Assembly: GCA_015501075.1 (NCBI GenBank)
Contig: JADNYJ010000062.1
Location: 124,001-188,000 of the forward strand
DNA: 64,000 bases
Direction of reading: 5' to 3'
Origin: Gymnopilus junonius
Taxonomy: Eukaryota; Basidiomycota; Agaricomycetes; Agaricales; Galerinaceae
Made by a program: the position numbers and the translations under genes
In this document: positions 48,422 through 59,988 of the stretch, one piece after another
How the letters are laid out: every line of letters starts with the position of its first letter
Position numbering within the stretch: the first letter of the stretch is position 1
The notes under the pieces: generated by a model
Told to the model about the DNA's origin: nothing
The model's database searches: none
The model's input: only the letters and a program-made list of their open reading frames with translations

Positions 48422-49957
48422 ATGTCAGCGCAGACTGTTGCCCGTTGGAACGCAATATCTATGGATCGAGGAGACAATGCAAGTTCTTCTCTAAAGGTAC
48501 TCACTCCTGCTTGACTCTGCTGCTCGTCACCGTTACTGCCCTCTTCCCCTTTCTTCACCCCACCAGCGTCCAAGACCAGATGAGGAAGATGCTGGCGATG
48601 ATGATGACGATATATCCTTGGTCTCTCGTTCACCGTCTCCTACAGACGATACTATGGACGTTGATGAGTCCAGCATCCACAAGTATGATGAATACGTTCG
48701 TGGTCCTGCTCGGGAAGTCATCACCATCGAGACCAAGATCAAGCCCACGAACAAGGGCTTTGCATTGCTCTCGAAACTCGGTTGGGTAGAAGGCCAACCT
48801 ATCGGTCTGTCTGGAGAAGGTAATGATACTAGTGACATTTCTTACCAAAGTCGATTGCTAATTACGCTCAGGCCGAGTGGATCCCGTACCATTTCATATC
48901 AAGTCGGATTCGACTGGCCTTGGCAAGTCAAGTCAAGATTTCCGTATGATAGAGGAAACAGTCTCTCAAAGACGTGAACTCGACTCGGAACGTCAGCGGA
49001 GAGAAAACGAAGAGCAGCGCAGACAACGAGAGGTTTGTCTGTTGCCACATGTATATTTTATCCTCCTCATATCTTATTTAGGATGCAGTCGCTCGGAAGT
49101 CTGCTCTCGAATCTGAAATCTCCTCTACCCTGCGTGCATTTTATTGTACCCTCTGTGATAAACAATTCAAAAATGTCGCCCAATACGACGAACACACAAA
49201 CTCCTACGCACACCACCATAAAGCCCGCTTCAGGGACATGCAAGCCAATGTCCGCATCAAGCCTCAAGAAGACATCGACAAGCGCAAGGAGAAAGAACGT
49301 AAGCGCGAAGAGAAGGAACTCCGAAAGATCGCAGCAGCACAAGGCATCAAGATGCCTAAACCAGTTGCGGGTTCAAGTCCTCCCACTGTCTTGGCTCCCG
49401 TTTTACCGGATGGCTTTGTTGCTAGTAGCAATATGGAAATAGAGGGGAAACCTGTAGAACCCAAAAGGTCTGTTTGGGCCTCTATACCGGGTTCTCAGGG
49501 CAACAGTAGCAGCGGCGGAGGCTTCACCAAATCGGGCTGGGCGGCCGTCGGTCCCTCAGACACTCCCTCACGCCGGTTCGCACCTCCGCCTTCTGCTCCG
49601 ACTATTTTTACCACCTTAGAGCCTGCAAACCCGATCCGAAAAGCAGACTATTTACCTGCTTTCCGTAACGCCGGCTGGACATCATTGGACACTGGAAGTT
49701 CTCAACCACTTCCGCCAGCGGAAGAACTACCACCACCTCCATCAGCCAGCACTTCTACCCGTGGAGGATGGTCTAGCATAGATTCTAGTTCTAATCTAAC
49801 TAGTGCACCACCTACTTCAGACCCAAGAGCGATACCGCCACCACCGCCACCACCGTCTCGCCCTCCATCACAACCTGCAGCAGCCCCTCCTCCCGAGAAT
49901 AAACCTGTTCGCTCCAACTGGCAACAGTTCAAACAGGGTGCCGGCAGGCGGAGATAG
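48422..49957 (+). CDS. G-patch and C2H2 zinc finger protein (GPATCH8-like)
   Basis: Exon 1 MSAQTVARWNAISMDRGDNA. Next, an acidic stretch (PDEEDAGDDDDDISLVSRS). The G-patch is NKGFALLSKLGWVEGQPIGL ... GRVDPVPFHIKSDSTGLGK, a domain that commonly activates DEAH RNA helicases (family knowledge). A charged coiled coil leads to a C2H2 finger, FYCTLCDKQFKNVAQYDEH ... H. Another charged helix is followed by a Pro-rich tail with three spaced W-x-S/A repeats (SVWASIP, GWAAVG, GWTSLD, GGWSSID) and ends NWQQFKQGAGRRR. The G-patch plus single finger order matches the GPATCH8/GPATCH11-like group; a splicing or RNA role is inference. Confidence 0.85.
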
Positions 49958-50509
49958 CTTTTTTATGTAAATTTCTTGGATACATACTTTTGAGTTTGCT
50001 TTCGTGTTCTACTTCTTGCTCTAATCTAAATTGCTTTCTCTTGCGTCAAAGAACCAAGGTATCAAAATTCAAGGGGTATCGAAAGACAGGGAAGCGAAAG
50101 ACAGTGTTTCATTCTTATTATAACAGAACCACTTTGGCCAAAGGAATAGAGGCGAAGAGTTTAAGAGCGAGAAGAAGAAAAGACTAAATAGCTACATTGG
50201 GGAGGGGGATTCGCGAACCACAATAATAAAAAACTCGTACGCTGATGCCATATGTAATTGAATGTAAGAGTAGTAGAAATATCGGATTTATAGACAACGT
50301 CGGTAGCAAAAACCTTTTAAGAAAAACGAAGGGACGAGTGCTCACAGAAGAGTAGAGCTGTCAGGCTGGAAGCATTACTACGACGAGGTCGGGGGATATA
50401 TACGACGAATAAGGGTGGCAAACGCAGCAAGATAACGAAAGGAAAAAAAGAGTTCGACAACGTCCTGCCAAAGAACGAGAAAAGAAATGTGGAGCATACC
50501 ACATCTTCT
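49958..50509. other. Convergent intergenic region
   Basis: About 550 bp between the 3' ends of the G-patch gene (+) and the BET gene (-); presumably both 3' UTRs. No exon recognised. Confidence 0.5.
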
Positions 50510-53070
50510 TCACTCCGAGTCACTGCCAGAGCTGTCAGAACCAGAATCCGAGTCCGATGAGTGCTCGCTGTCGTCGTCTCGACGCACGGGGGCGGTACTA
50601 GCCGCAGGAGCGCGGCCCTCGAAGAGTGCCATGCGCTCTTCCAGCTGCCGAATCTTTTCCGCCTCCTTCTCTTCATCCATGCTCTTACGCTTGAGGCCAC
50701 CCGTGCCGGTCCCTTTGCCGGTTCTGTTGCGCTTTGGTTGCGCGGGCTGACGGATGGGGCGAAGGACGTAGTTGTACAACTTGGTGAGGACGGCCGCTGG
50801 CAATTGATCAATTTCAAGTTCAATTTCCTCGGTGCTCTGATGCCAAGGTCAGAGCCAACGTAGTTAAAAATGATACAACAATAAAAACGCACGTCTCGGA
50901 TCTCGGGCACGCCCTCATGGATGATCTGAATGACGCGCTCGAGGCGGGCGCCGTCCAGCTTGCCAATAGACTCGCTGAGGTCCTTCTTTTGCTCAAAAGT
51001 GAGCACATCATCATCCGTGATGGCCTTCTTCGTCTGCTTCTTTTTAGAAGTCGCTTTGGGTTGCTTCGGAGGCGCCTTGGACGTTGAGGCAACGGGAGGT
51101 TTCTCTTTCTTTTCCTTCTTCTTCTTCTCCTTTGTCGTCTTTGCGCTTTTGAGGTTCTCGATGTTGTTTTTCATCGCCTCGATTTGGCTTTCCATCTCAG
51201 CAATTGCACCTGTTATCAAAGTGATTGAGAAATGGATACAGTGTAACGATTTGGGTATAAACATACGTCGGCGTTCCTCATCCGAATCATCCTCATCCTC
51301 CTCCTCATCACTAGCTTCATGCGTCTGCAGAGGTGGAAGACCCTTCCATTTTTCATCAAAGAGCCGTTGCAACTCCTGTCCGGCAAGGTTGACAGGGGTA
51401 CCCGCGGGGTTGAAGGTGAAGCAGTTGCGGATCATCAACTTGAAGTCGTCATAAAAGTTTTGCGCAGTGTCATACTCGCCAGAGTCGAGCTTTTTGCGGA
51501 TCGTCGACAGATCCATGGGCTTCTTGATGATCTTGGGATAGGAAGGGATGTCAAGTCTTTGCCAGTCTACAAGTGTAAAGAGTTAATTTCGACACAAAAC
51601 GAGTACAGGGATACTTACCGACAGGCTCGTAGAAGGGATAAGCAAAGTTGTAGTACTGCTTTCGATGCAACTCCTGCAACAGCTTCCCACAGTACTTGAG
51701 CTGCTCAGAGCTCCCATCGACCTTGCTTCTCTTTGCCTTTCTGTTTTTCTTGGGCACGTCCGCATAGGGGAGGTCCTTGGGTGGTGGAGGGTGAATTTCA
51801 CGCTTTGGACGGCCAACGGCCTCGGCTTCCGAGCGTCGGATGACAGGCACGGACGTGGAGGCACGGCGAGCAGGGGCTGACTTCTTGGCTGCAGCTGGGG
51901 GGGAGGCGGAGGGGGCGGAGTGGCAACTTTTTTCACGACAGGAGGTTTTGCCTTGTTACACAAGCATGGTCAGATCCAAATCTGGATGAGGTAAGACACG
52001 CAACAACAGACCTCTGCTGCAGGGGGTAAGTGCTTGATGGACTTGTCAAATACATCCTCCATCCGCTTTCCCATGGCGGCAACGACATGTTCAGGGCCGT
52101 TGAAAGTGACGGCGTTCTGAACCATCAGACGGATGTCGGCAATGAACTCGTCCGCGTTGTAATAGCGAGGATTATGAGGATTTGGATCCGGCTTTGCGGG
52201 ATTGCTGGCCGTAAGCTTGCGCTCGACGGTGGAGAGGTCCATCGGGGTTTTCACGATAGAAGGGTAGTGGGGGATGTTGAGGGCAATAGGGTCCACAGGG
52301 TGTAGGAAAGGGATGGCATCTTTCATCTTCTTCAAGGATCGAAGAGTGGAGGTTAAGAAACGATGTTGCTGCATACCAATGGTCGACTCTTGCAGAGGGA
52401 AAACGGTGGAACTCGAGGCCGCTGTTGTGGGTGGCGGGGCAGCTGGACTGGCGGCATGAGACTCTGGAGGTGGAGTGGCGGACTTGAGACAAGCGACGAA
52501 GCGAAATCAGCACGCCCTGTACGGCGCACGGAGGTGCAAGAGGGGACAAAAAAAAGAACTCACGTGTGTCATGGAAGCCATGTCCGCGTCGGAATGCACC
52601 CTTGCTCTCTTCGCGGGGGGCTCCTGCTGCTCATCATTGTCGTCGGGATACGATCGCGCGGTCGCGTTGGTGGCATCGATGCTGGCCATGGAGAAATCGG
52701 CGGAGATGCCGGGAGTCGCGACGGGAGTCTGGGCGTCACTCATGACGACATCTTGTGTGGAATGGCCGTTGAGCTGAGCATCGATCTTGACATCATCGAG
52801 GACAGCTAGAGGATGTTGATGAGCGAGGTGTGGGCTTTTCAGGGAGGGGTGAGGCATACAGGGCTTCACGGGAAGGGGCTCGTGCCTGACATCGCTCTCC
52901 TGCTCGTTGTCGTTGTAGTCCATGTCAATCTTGACATCGGGGGGGCCAGCGAGGTCGACGGGGGTGGCGGGGGAGTCTGTGGCCGGGGAAGGTTGGTTAT
53001 CACTGGCGCTGTAAACGAGTTTGTCCGATATACCGTGCAGAGGGGTGTGACCGGAAAGGGTGGTGTTCAT
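50510..53070 (-). CDS. BDF1: BET family double-bromodomain protein (Bdf1-like)
   Basis: A reader of acetylated histone H4 that recruits the transcription machinery. The start is ATG 53070 (MNTTLSGHTPLHG); the frame is open further up but without an ATG. Acidic N-region with a nuclear signal (PPAKRARVHSD). Bromodomain 1: FLHPVDPIALNIPHYPSIVK, MDLSTVERKL, YNADEFIADIRLMVQNAVTF. A Pro-rich linker follows, then bromodomain 2: YCGKLLQELHRKQYYNFAYP, IKKPMDLSTIRKKLDSGEYD, IRNCFTFNPAGTPV. A Lys-rich coil and the NET/ET domain come next (FEQKKDLSESIGKLDGARLE, EIELEIDQLP), then a Ser/Asp-rich end (GSDSSGSDSE). In the linker the frame changes at a run of seven G on the + strand (51897-51903); one more base would restore PPAAAKKSAPARRASTS. 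Confidence 0.93.
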
Positions 53071-53271
53071 TATGTGACAGTCACGGGGTGACAAGAGAGA
53101 GCAGGGGATTTTTGGGGAGTTAGGGGGATCGGATGCTGGCTAGGTCTTTATAGCTCAGAGAATTTAAGGTTCAGATCTCCCGCGCTGGGGCCATCCACTG
53201 TTCGTCCCTCCCTCTGCCCGTTCCCCCTGCCATTCCCTGCGTTCTACTACACACTACTCTACTGGTCGCCC

Positions 53272-55803
53272 TCACTTGTCCTCTGCGCCCTCCTCGCCCT
53301 CCTCTGCGAACACCGGCTGCGGCTGGTTCACCTTCCACGCTGCAAACAAGGTTTCGGAAAGAACCGCCACGTCAGTAAAACATCGCACAAACAACCCCAC
53401 ACACAATTTTGTCTCGGCACGTGCTGCCTTTCACTGACTGCTCACCTTTTGTCCACTGCGGATCCTTGTCCTCATCCGCATACCTGAGCAGTGCTTCTCG
53501 TGGCTGCAGTCAGCGCAGAAAACAACCCGAAAAAAAAAAAGAATGCGTCAGCAATTCGTCCCATCATCACGATAACAAATAAACGTGGGAATGCGCCCAC
53601 GGCAACCGCGCCAAATCTGCCATGAATGGATAAATGGCTGACGACGGCCCCGCCACCCCCATCAAACCTACTCCTGCCAGCAAATGTACTCACATCTACA
53701 TCCCGCGTCGTGTCTCTGACCAGGTTCTGAACAACGTGTTGCGTAGCGCTCGCACCAACCCGTCCTCCCTTTCCAGGCCCTGTAACCGGCAGCTCCGGTC
53801 GTCTGCTTTTCTTCGGGTCCATTCTCTCCTTTTCCCGCTTTCTCTTTGTCCCCCGCCCAACATCCATGTCCCGAAACATGGGCAGTGCGTGCGGCGTAAG
53901 AATGGTAGGCGCAGTCAATGCATCCGACACATCCTCGATCGTCACCTTCCTCGGTGGTCCCTTGTTTAGCAGCAGTTTGGCGCCATTAAGCGATGTTTCT
54001 GGCGAGTATAATACCACGATTTGTCCATTCGAAAGCCCTGTCACAATCTATCAATGCATGTTAGTGCCGCGATACACGGATGAGCTTCTCCCCAAGAAAA
54101 TAAAATAAAATAAGAATGGAAGCTGAGCCGAGAAATGCACCCACCTGATTGATCTTTGAGTGCCAGGCCACCTTCACTGGCGTTGCTTCCACGGCCAACG
54201 ACTTGACCTCCTCTAGCCCGTCTTTGTTCAAAATAACCAATCTGCCCTGTCCTCCTTTCGAAGTAGCGCCGGCCCCCGTGATAACATATTTATCATCCGG
54301 GCTAAACACAGCGTTCGTAGTCGGATATAGCGTGGTGAGACCAGAACGCACAGCGAGAGGTTTTTTGAATGCCCGGAGATCCCACACTGAATCCGTGTTA
54401 TGATCCTCGATATAGGCGATAATTCCAGGCCACTTACATTTCACCGTATCATCGCCACCCCGTGTGAGCACTGTCTGTCTATCCACCGAAAAGACGAGAG
54501 AGCCTGTTTCTGTCCCTTTCACATGCGCATTCTCAATCGTCATATTAGGCCTTACAAAATTCGAGTTCGTCTGCCACATGTGCAGAGCCCCATCGAGACA
54601 GGCTACGAAAGATAAAGCCGAACAATGTGAACCAAAAGAATGATATATCAGAACCCTGTCTACGTACCTCCTCCGATGAGATTACCATCGGGAGAATAGT
54701 TGCAAGCCGTGACCTTGGTTCTAGCGCCTCGTTCTTTAGATTTAACCACTACAACCATCTTTTGCTTTCGTTTATTTTCCGCATCCCATATTCTAGAATA
54801 TTAAATATCAATCATGAACGAAGGCTGTAGCTCGAGATGAGATTTCCTACCTGATTGTTGAATCAGCTGAGCTGGTGATGAAGATTTTGGGATCTTTTGG
54901 GTGCCATGCACATGACGTCAATTCGCCAACATGTCCTCTGCAATTCAGAAGATACCGTCAGAGATGTTCGACTAGCCAAAGGGAAAGAAGGCTGACGACG
55001 TATTCTTCATATCGCGAATGTACATGTCTCCCTTGATAAATGTAGCCCTAAGTAGTCAGGTTGGCTTATCCTTCCAAGTAAAAAAAATTAAATACGCACT
55101 CTTCTTCTCCATCCCTGTCAAACAGTTTCGCCTGTGATGTTCCAGAAATACACAAGAATTTCGAACCGTCGTTAGAAAATTTCAAGTCATTTATCTATAG
55201 AAAGAAGCATATATCAGTAAGAAGAATTGAACGGGAACAATTCCTGACGCACGTAATACGTCCCAGCTGGCTCCCAGCTCTTGAAGGGTTTGCATCGCAT
55301 ATCCATACCACCAAAGTCCCACAACTTGCAATCATAGTCGTACGAACCCGAGACAATGCGCGCTCCTGAGGGATCAAGAGCCAGCGCCGAGACCACCTTC
55401 ATATGGTCCTTGAGTGAGATCTCATGAGTAACTGGAAACTGTGGGAGATCCTCCTCCGCGTCTTCATCCTCTGAAGGCTCGAACTCAGGCTCTTCCGGTT
55501 CGCCTTGCTCCTCCTTGGAAGGCGGAGCAGAACCTTGCGTTTCCTCGTCGTCCTCTTCGCTCGCAGCACGCTCCGGCTGCTGCAAGAACGACGAAGGACC
55601 GGGAGCAGGACCGATAGCTGGCTTGGCTGGAACTCGAGGTCCTCCCTAGATAGATAAGAGCTACTGGCTAAAGAACGTCATACAAATCCGCACACCTCTA
55701 CACGCTTATTCTTATCGAACCGCGCAGGGTCCAACTCCCTCTTCTTCGTGGTCTTTCCGAAGCCAGATATGCCTATGGCTGCAAACATGTCCATGTCCGC
55801 CAT
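53272..55803 (-). CDS. WDR70: WDR70-type WD-repeat protein
   Basis: A nuclear WD40 protein. In S. pombe and human it is linked to histone H2B ubiquitination and resection control at DNA breaks (family knowledge). Start MADMDMFAAIGISGFGKTTK, a WDR70 hallmark. Acidic stretch (SEDEDAEEDLPQFPVTHEIS), then WD repeats: VSALALDPSGARIVSGSYDY, DLKFSNDGSKFLCISG, SCAWHPKDPKIFITSSADST, ACNYSPDGNLIGGACLDG, SVDRQTVLTRGGDDTVK and FSPDDKYVITGAGA. C-terminus: basic KRKREKERMDPKKSRRPELP, then HVVQNLVRDTTRDVDPREAL and an acidic tail EEGEEGAEDK. Stop TGA at 53272-53274. Tandem upstream of the BET gene; 162 bp from the divergent gene at 55966. Confidence 0.92.
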
Positions 55804-55965
55804 TTCAGATGCTGAAATTTGAAGGTACGAGGGTAAGGTGAGTGGTGTTCTTGAACCACATGTTACCTAATCCTCATTTCGTGGGTGGCCTGAATTGGTA
55901 AATAATAATATATTTAACTGCGTAATGCGTAACCCTAAGCACAACATCTACATTCTACTCTCACA

Positions 55966-56652
55966 ATGCTCAAACGACAGAGACGAACCTCGCCTTTCCT
56001 CCCCTCCAGCATCCCCCTCATAAGTGACTCTCCAGATGATTTCATCGACAGAGACTCGAAGCGTAGAAGAACGACGCCACCCGTTCTAGACGGGCCTTCG
56101 CGTGGATGGACCGCACATCTACCACAATTAGAGGATGACGAAGAGTACTACGATGATGAATATCCCCCGTCTTACAACCAGCCATTAGACCCTAGCCTTG
56201 AGCAGACGAGCCTCAAATCGGAATACAAGTCTGCCAACGCCATCCTGCGCGAGCTACATGTCTTGCATCAACACAGACTTCTATTTCCACCATCAGATAC
56301 GATGCCCAGTGGCACATATAATGCCCACCCTCCAACCCCAACTTCACCTCATTTTTTCTTATCTGAAGAGCCTCCGCTGATAAAATGTCATGTGCAATCA
56401 CCGCCGCAAGACCACCAACGAACCACCGCCTTTACCCATACATCTATGGTGAAAGATGCTCAACAAGAACTACCCCTTTTGGAGGAAGTCAGCAGAGTGA
56501 CGGAACGCTATGAAAGTATTAACAAGTGAGTGAACATATATTTTTATGCGATATTTTATCTGACCCTGTGCTGTTGACCTAGGTTTCTAGGTTCTTTATT
56601 CATATCACGAAGACGAGTACTTGACACGTCAGACGAGATCCACGGTAGATAA
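55966..56652 (+). CDS. Conserved-looking fungal protein of unknown function
   Basis: Two exons; the intron runs from GTGAGT at about 56526 to CTAG at about 56581 and joins ESINKFLGSLFISRRRVLDT in frame; stop TAA 56650-56652. The protein is about 208 residues, starting MLKRQRRTSPFLPSSIPLIS. It has a basic nuclear-type cluster (DSKRRRTTPP), an acidic patch (LEDDEEYYDDEYPP) and a short, probably helical, core SEYKSANAILRELHVLHQHR that looks like the conserved part. No family recognised. The clean intron and codon use support a real gene. Confidence 0.7.
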
Positions 56653-57005
56653 CCCCGAAGCACGTACTCGTCCCTTGTAATATTTCATCTATCCTTGCTT
56701 ATACGTCTTTGTAAAGCAGTCATGGCCACTCTTCCCTTGCTCTTAGATTTATGACCCTTTATGTCCATCCCCTTATGCATTCCACACACCATATTGTACT
56801 TTTAGGCAATTGTTTCTTTTCCTTCAGTTACCTCTGATCTCTGATCGCTTTCTAATTGTTGAAAATACAGCGGGGGATCATGTACATAAATTAAATCAGG
56901 CCTTTTCTGTTCCGCCGTCATACAATGTTCTACACAACTAAAAGTCTAGTAAATTAAAGGTGAATAAGGCAGGTCCAAATGTTTTGTAGATATCAGGGGC
57001 TTGCA
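56653..57005. other. Convergent intergenic region
   Basis: About 350 bp of AT-rich sequence between two converging 3' ends. Nothing else seen. Confidence 0.5.
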
Positions 57006-57732
57006 TTAGAGGGATATTTTGATCTGTTCTTTAAATATTGTGCTGAGTTCCTCTGATAATAATTCGTCGAGGGTTCTGTCATCCCTCGAATATACCCATC
57101 TCTTTGTTTCTTCATGAAAATTGTATCGTTTTGGTCCACTATGCATCATGAAGGATAGATTGCATTAGTCTAGGCGAACTTGTAGGGTATAATTAAAAGA
57201 GCTTCACGTACCTAATGGGTGAGGATAACCAGATCTGTTTGTTAGGGGGCTGCTTGTTGATGACATACGTTCCAGAATGGCCCAGATTGAGTGTAAGGAC
57301 ACCAGTCTGATTAAATGCAAGGAGTACATAAGCCCGGGACTCTTGACGCAAGCATCGATCCGCGTACGTGATAATCAACTTCCTGGTCTGCTTCCCCGCG
57401 CAACTCTACCAAGTCTTCCATAGCAGCCAACAAGTCTTCCATGGCTTTGTCCGCGAGCGAATGGTATTCTTCCATCGATAAATGACTGGATGGACGACAT
57501 TAAAAATCGAAATTCACGTTAGCTAAGTCAAGGACACGTCTCTATTCAAAGACGGATTGACGGACCTCTCATTTACCATCGGTGGAGGTGTGCTTAACAT
57601 CCGACAACGGTGGAAGATATTGATGACCACTGGAGTGACAGATACCCTGTTCATAACGCATTTCTTGAATGTGAGACGTCGCAACGAGAGTGCAGAGCAA
57701 CGGATGACTGGACGAAGGGCACGCGGAAGCAT
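57006..57732 (-). CDS. YFH1: Frataxin (mitochondrial iron-sulfur assembly factor)
   Basis: Frataxin helps the Nfs1-Isu complex make iron-sulfur clusters in the matrix. The start is ATG 57730-57732 with a strongly basic, acid-poor leader ([20 protein letters not shown]). Splicing at a GTCCGT donor joins MVNES to [20 protein letters not shown]. Then the acidic helix [20 protein letters not shown], the core [57 protein letters not shown], ending IKISL at stop 57006-57008. These are the diagnostic frataxin strands. Four exons; none is obvious as a single open frame. Tandem with the rhodanese gene, 269 bp downstream of it. Confidence 0.92.
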
Positions 57733-58001
57733 CTTTGCAAGGCGGGAACATTCACTGGGCAATGTTCAGACTTACTTAGGGTTATGGTTTATAACGCAAT
57801 AACTGCGAATCAAACTCAGGATGACTTGAAGCTTGAAAGCCTTCACATTTATACCTATAACTACGAATCCCGATATGACCCAGAGGACTATAGAAGAATT
57901 TGAAGAAGTAACTACGAAGTCATCTCAAGACTAAGCAGCGAACTTCATCCGATGGTCCAGACTCCGAATCGTCATCACCTCGGAAAACGTAGGCTGCTAC
58001 T

Positions 58002-58680
58002 TTATGCTGCAATCTTTTCGTTTTGCTTCGCCGTCCATTCGAGCCAGGAGCCGGTGTAGTTATGGATGCTGCCATAGAGGCATAAAGTCGATTAAATAGA
58101 TAAAAACAAGCACAACTTACTTTGTATACCCATTTCTTTTTGCTACATCGGTAGCAGTGCTACTCCTCTTGCCACTTCTGCAGTAGAAAATGACTTCTTG
58201 ATCTTGACGAGGTTTCTCAAATCCGTATTTTTCCAAAAATTCTTTGGGATTCGTGTGAAGCGCGCCACCGAGGACAGAAAGCGGCAAGTTTACTGCAGAT
58301 GGAATCATTCCCTGAACGACTTCATCTGGTTCCCGTACGTCGATGATGTACGAGTCCTAAAACAAGTTAAAATAGCTTCAAGGCATTCGCACGGAGTGTT
58401 GACGCACTGGTGATGGATTTTGGGTCTTGGGTAAGAAATTCTCGTAAGAAATGATGAGTTTCGCATCCCAATCTCTTTGTAAGTCATCTAAAGCCTCTTG
58501 AGCAGCCTTCTTTGCAATTTGTTCGGGCGTCTTAGGGGGCCTGACTGGCTGCTCAGCAGAGGCATCTTTGGTCGAGTTCAAGCGAAGGCCAGAAACCACA
58601 GTTGTTCGAGCAACAACTGCTGGAAGGTGGTTGTATCTAGAGACAGCCCTGGCTGTTCGAGTGATAGATCTTCGGAGCAT
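58002..58680 (-). CDS. Mitochondrial single-domain rhodanese
   Basis: A sulfurtransferase-type rhodanese. The start is ATG 58678-58680 (MLRRSITRTARAVSRYNHLP), a typical mitochondrial leader. A helical linker (TPEQIAKKAAQEALDDLQRD) leads to the rhodanese fold: SYIIDVREPDEVVQGMIPSA, VNLPLSVLGGAL, the active loop EVIFYCRSGKRSST with catalytic Cys, and GYTNIHNYTGSWLEWTAKQ near the end (stop TAA 58002-58004). The CRSGKRS loop is the usual six-residue sulfur-transfer loop of the Rdl/Pspe-like class. Adjacent to frataxin, so a link to mitochondrial sulfur use is possible but only inferred. Confidence 0.9.
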
Positions 58681-59256
58681 TTCCAATCAAAAAGAAAAGG
58701 AGAGCAGGTCGAACAGAGTAAGGTAAGTCTCTGAATAAGTCAGAGTAGTAATCACCTGACGATGATGACATTAAAGATCACGGGATTTGATGTAGTATCT
58801 GGATTCTGGACCGAGATCCGCGAAAATGCCGCAAGCTCAGCGCCTTTCTTCCTTGCCATCAGCTTCAACATTTTCATTTTCGCTTTCCGCCTTCCACTCA
58901 GTCCCGACTTTTCCTCTGCACGGACATCTCTCTCTGTAGTGTTCTATTCAGGATGCTCCAGGTGTTCAAACTCCTAGGTCTCAGTGCCCTGTCCTTGGTT
59001 TACTCGTCGCATGACATGTCTTTGTACCCTTTGGGCATGCTGGCATTCAATTAGACCACGCATTGATGACCTATACTCGTCGTCTTTTCCGTCGAAGAGA
59101 GACTCATGTTATGTTGGATAGCAGCCAATCCTGCCTTTCCAACGTTGCACTTGTGATTGCCCTTACCTGATTCATCGTGATGACGAAGTCTACGCCTGCG
59201 CACGGAGTCTGCCGATACTTGAGTTCCAGCTCCAGAGTCCGACATAGACGTTCCCC
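58681..59256. promoter_or_regulatory. Divergent rhodanese / CTR upstream region
   Basis: A 576-bp spacer. I see no TTTGCTC or GAGCAAA copper-response element of the yeast Mac1 type. It contains a small open frame at 58953-59054 (+), listed separately. Confidence 0.4.
58953..59054 (+). CDS. Short Met-containing open frame upstream of CTR
   Basis: A 33-codon frame starting MLQVFKLLGLSALSLVYSSH and continuing with DMSLYPLGMLAFN. It looks like a short signal peptide followed by spaced methionines, and lies about 200 bp upstream of the CTR ATG on the same strand. It could be an upstream open frame in the CTR leader, an unspliced first exon, or chance. Confidence 0.2.
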   Translation: MLQVFKLLGLSALSLVYSSHDMSLYPLGMLAFN

Positions 59257-59988
59257 ATGGATTCAGCGTCTTACCCACTGCGGCGGTACAGCATGGATTC
59301 TATGGCAAGTCCCAGCTCTTCACCATCCAATTCAACCATAATTATGATGATGGTCCCTTATCTACACTTCACCGGTGGCGACGCTCTATACTTCAAGCAA
59401 TGGCAGCCAAGTTCCGCCGGAGCCATTGGAGGAGCCTGCATTGGCCTCGTCTTCCTCTCTATCTTCGAACGATGGCTCGTGACCTTAAGGCGTATGTTTG
59501 ACTCGCACTGGCGGCGCAGGTAACTTCAGTTAAATTTTTGGTGACCATTGATACGAGCTTGGATATCATCAGGGCATTCACATTGACTGCCGCCCGCGAT
59601 TACGCGGTGGTGACTCGTGCAGTTGCTCCTCTTCTCTCCCGCGGCTCAGACGATAAAGCGGAGCTTGTGCAGAATGAAGTTGAGGAAGTGCCTTTATCCA
59701 GGCCGCCATCAGGCAACGCGACCCAACAGACACATGTAACCATGAAGTCTCGCCTTCGGACTGTTACACCGTTCATCCTTGCTCATGATCTTCCCCGTGG
59801 TATTTTGTACACCCTCCAAATGCTGGTCGCATACCTTCTCATGTTGGCAGTCATGTATGCCCTTTTCTTCCTGACTTGTCTGCGTCTGATATTTTTCCAG
59901 GACTTTTCAAGCGGCCTTCCTTATCTCTATCGTCCTTGGCCTTGGCATTGGCGAGATATTTTTCGGGAGGGTTCTTGACACGGATTGA
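59257..59988 (+). CDS. CTR family copper transporter
   Basis: A high-affinity copper(I) uptake protein forming trimeric pores. Start ATG 59257; Met-rich N-terminus (MDSASYPLRRYSMDSM, then IMMMVPYLHF). Transmembrane 1 is AGAIGGACIGLVFLSIFERW. A cytosolic loop follows, with THVTMKSRLRTVTPFILAHD. Transmembrane 2 (ILYTLQMLVAYLLMLAVM) contains the MxxxM copper filter, Met-Leu-Ala-Val-Met. Transmembrane 3 (AAFLISIVLGLGIGEIFFG) contains the GxxxG packing motif. Introns: GTAACT after WRR, and GTATGC splitting the filter Met codon and joining MTFQAAFLIS. Stop TGA 59986-59988. The next gene is a BIM1-like copper factor on the same strand. Confidence 0.92.

Noticed and set aside
53149..53200. Possible tRNA (TAGCTCAG then GGTTCAGATCTCC)
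   Set aside because: The A- and B-box-like stretches are only about a dozen bases apart, and no acceptor stem can be formed.
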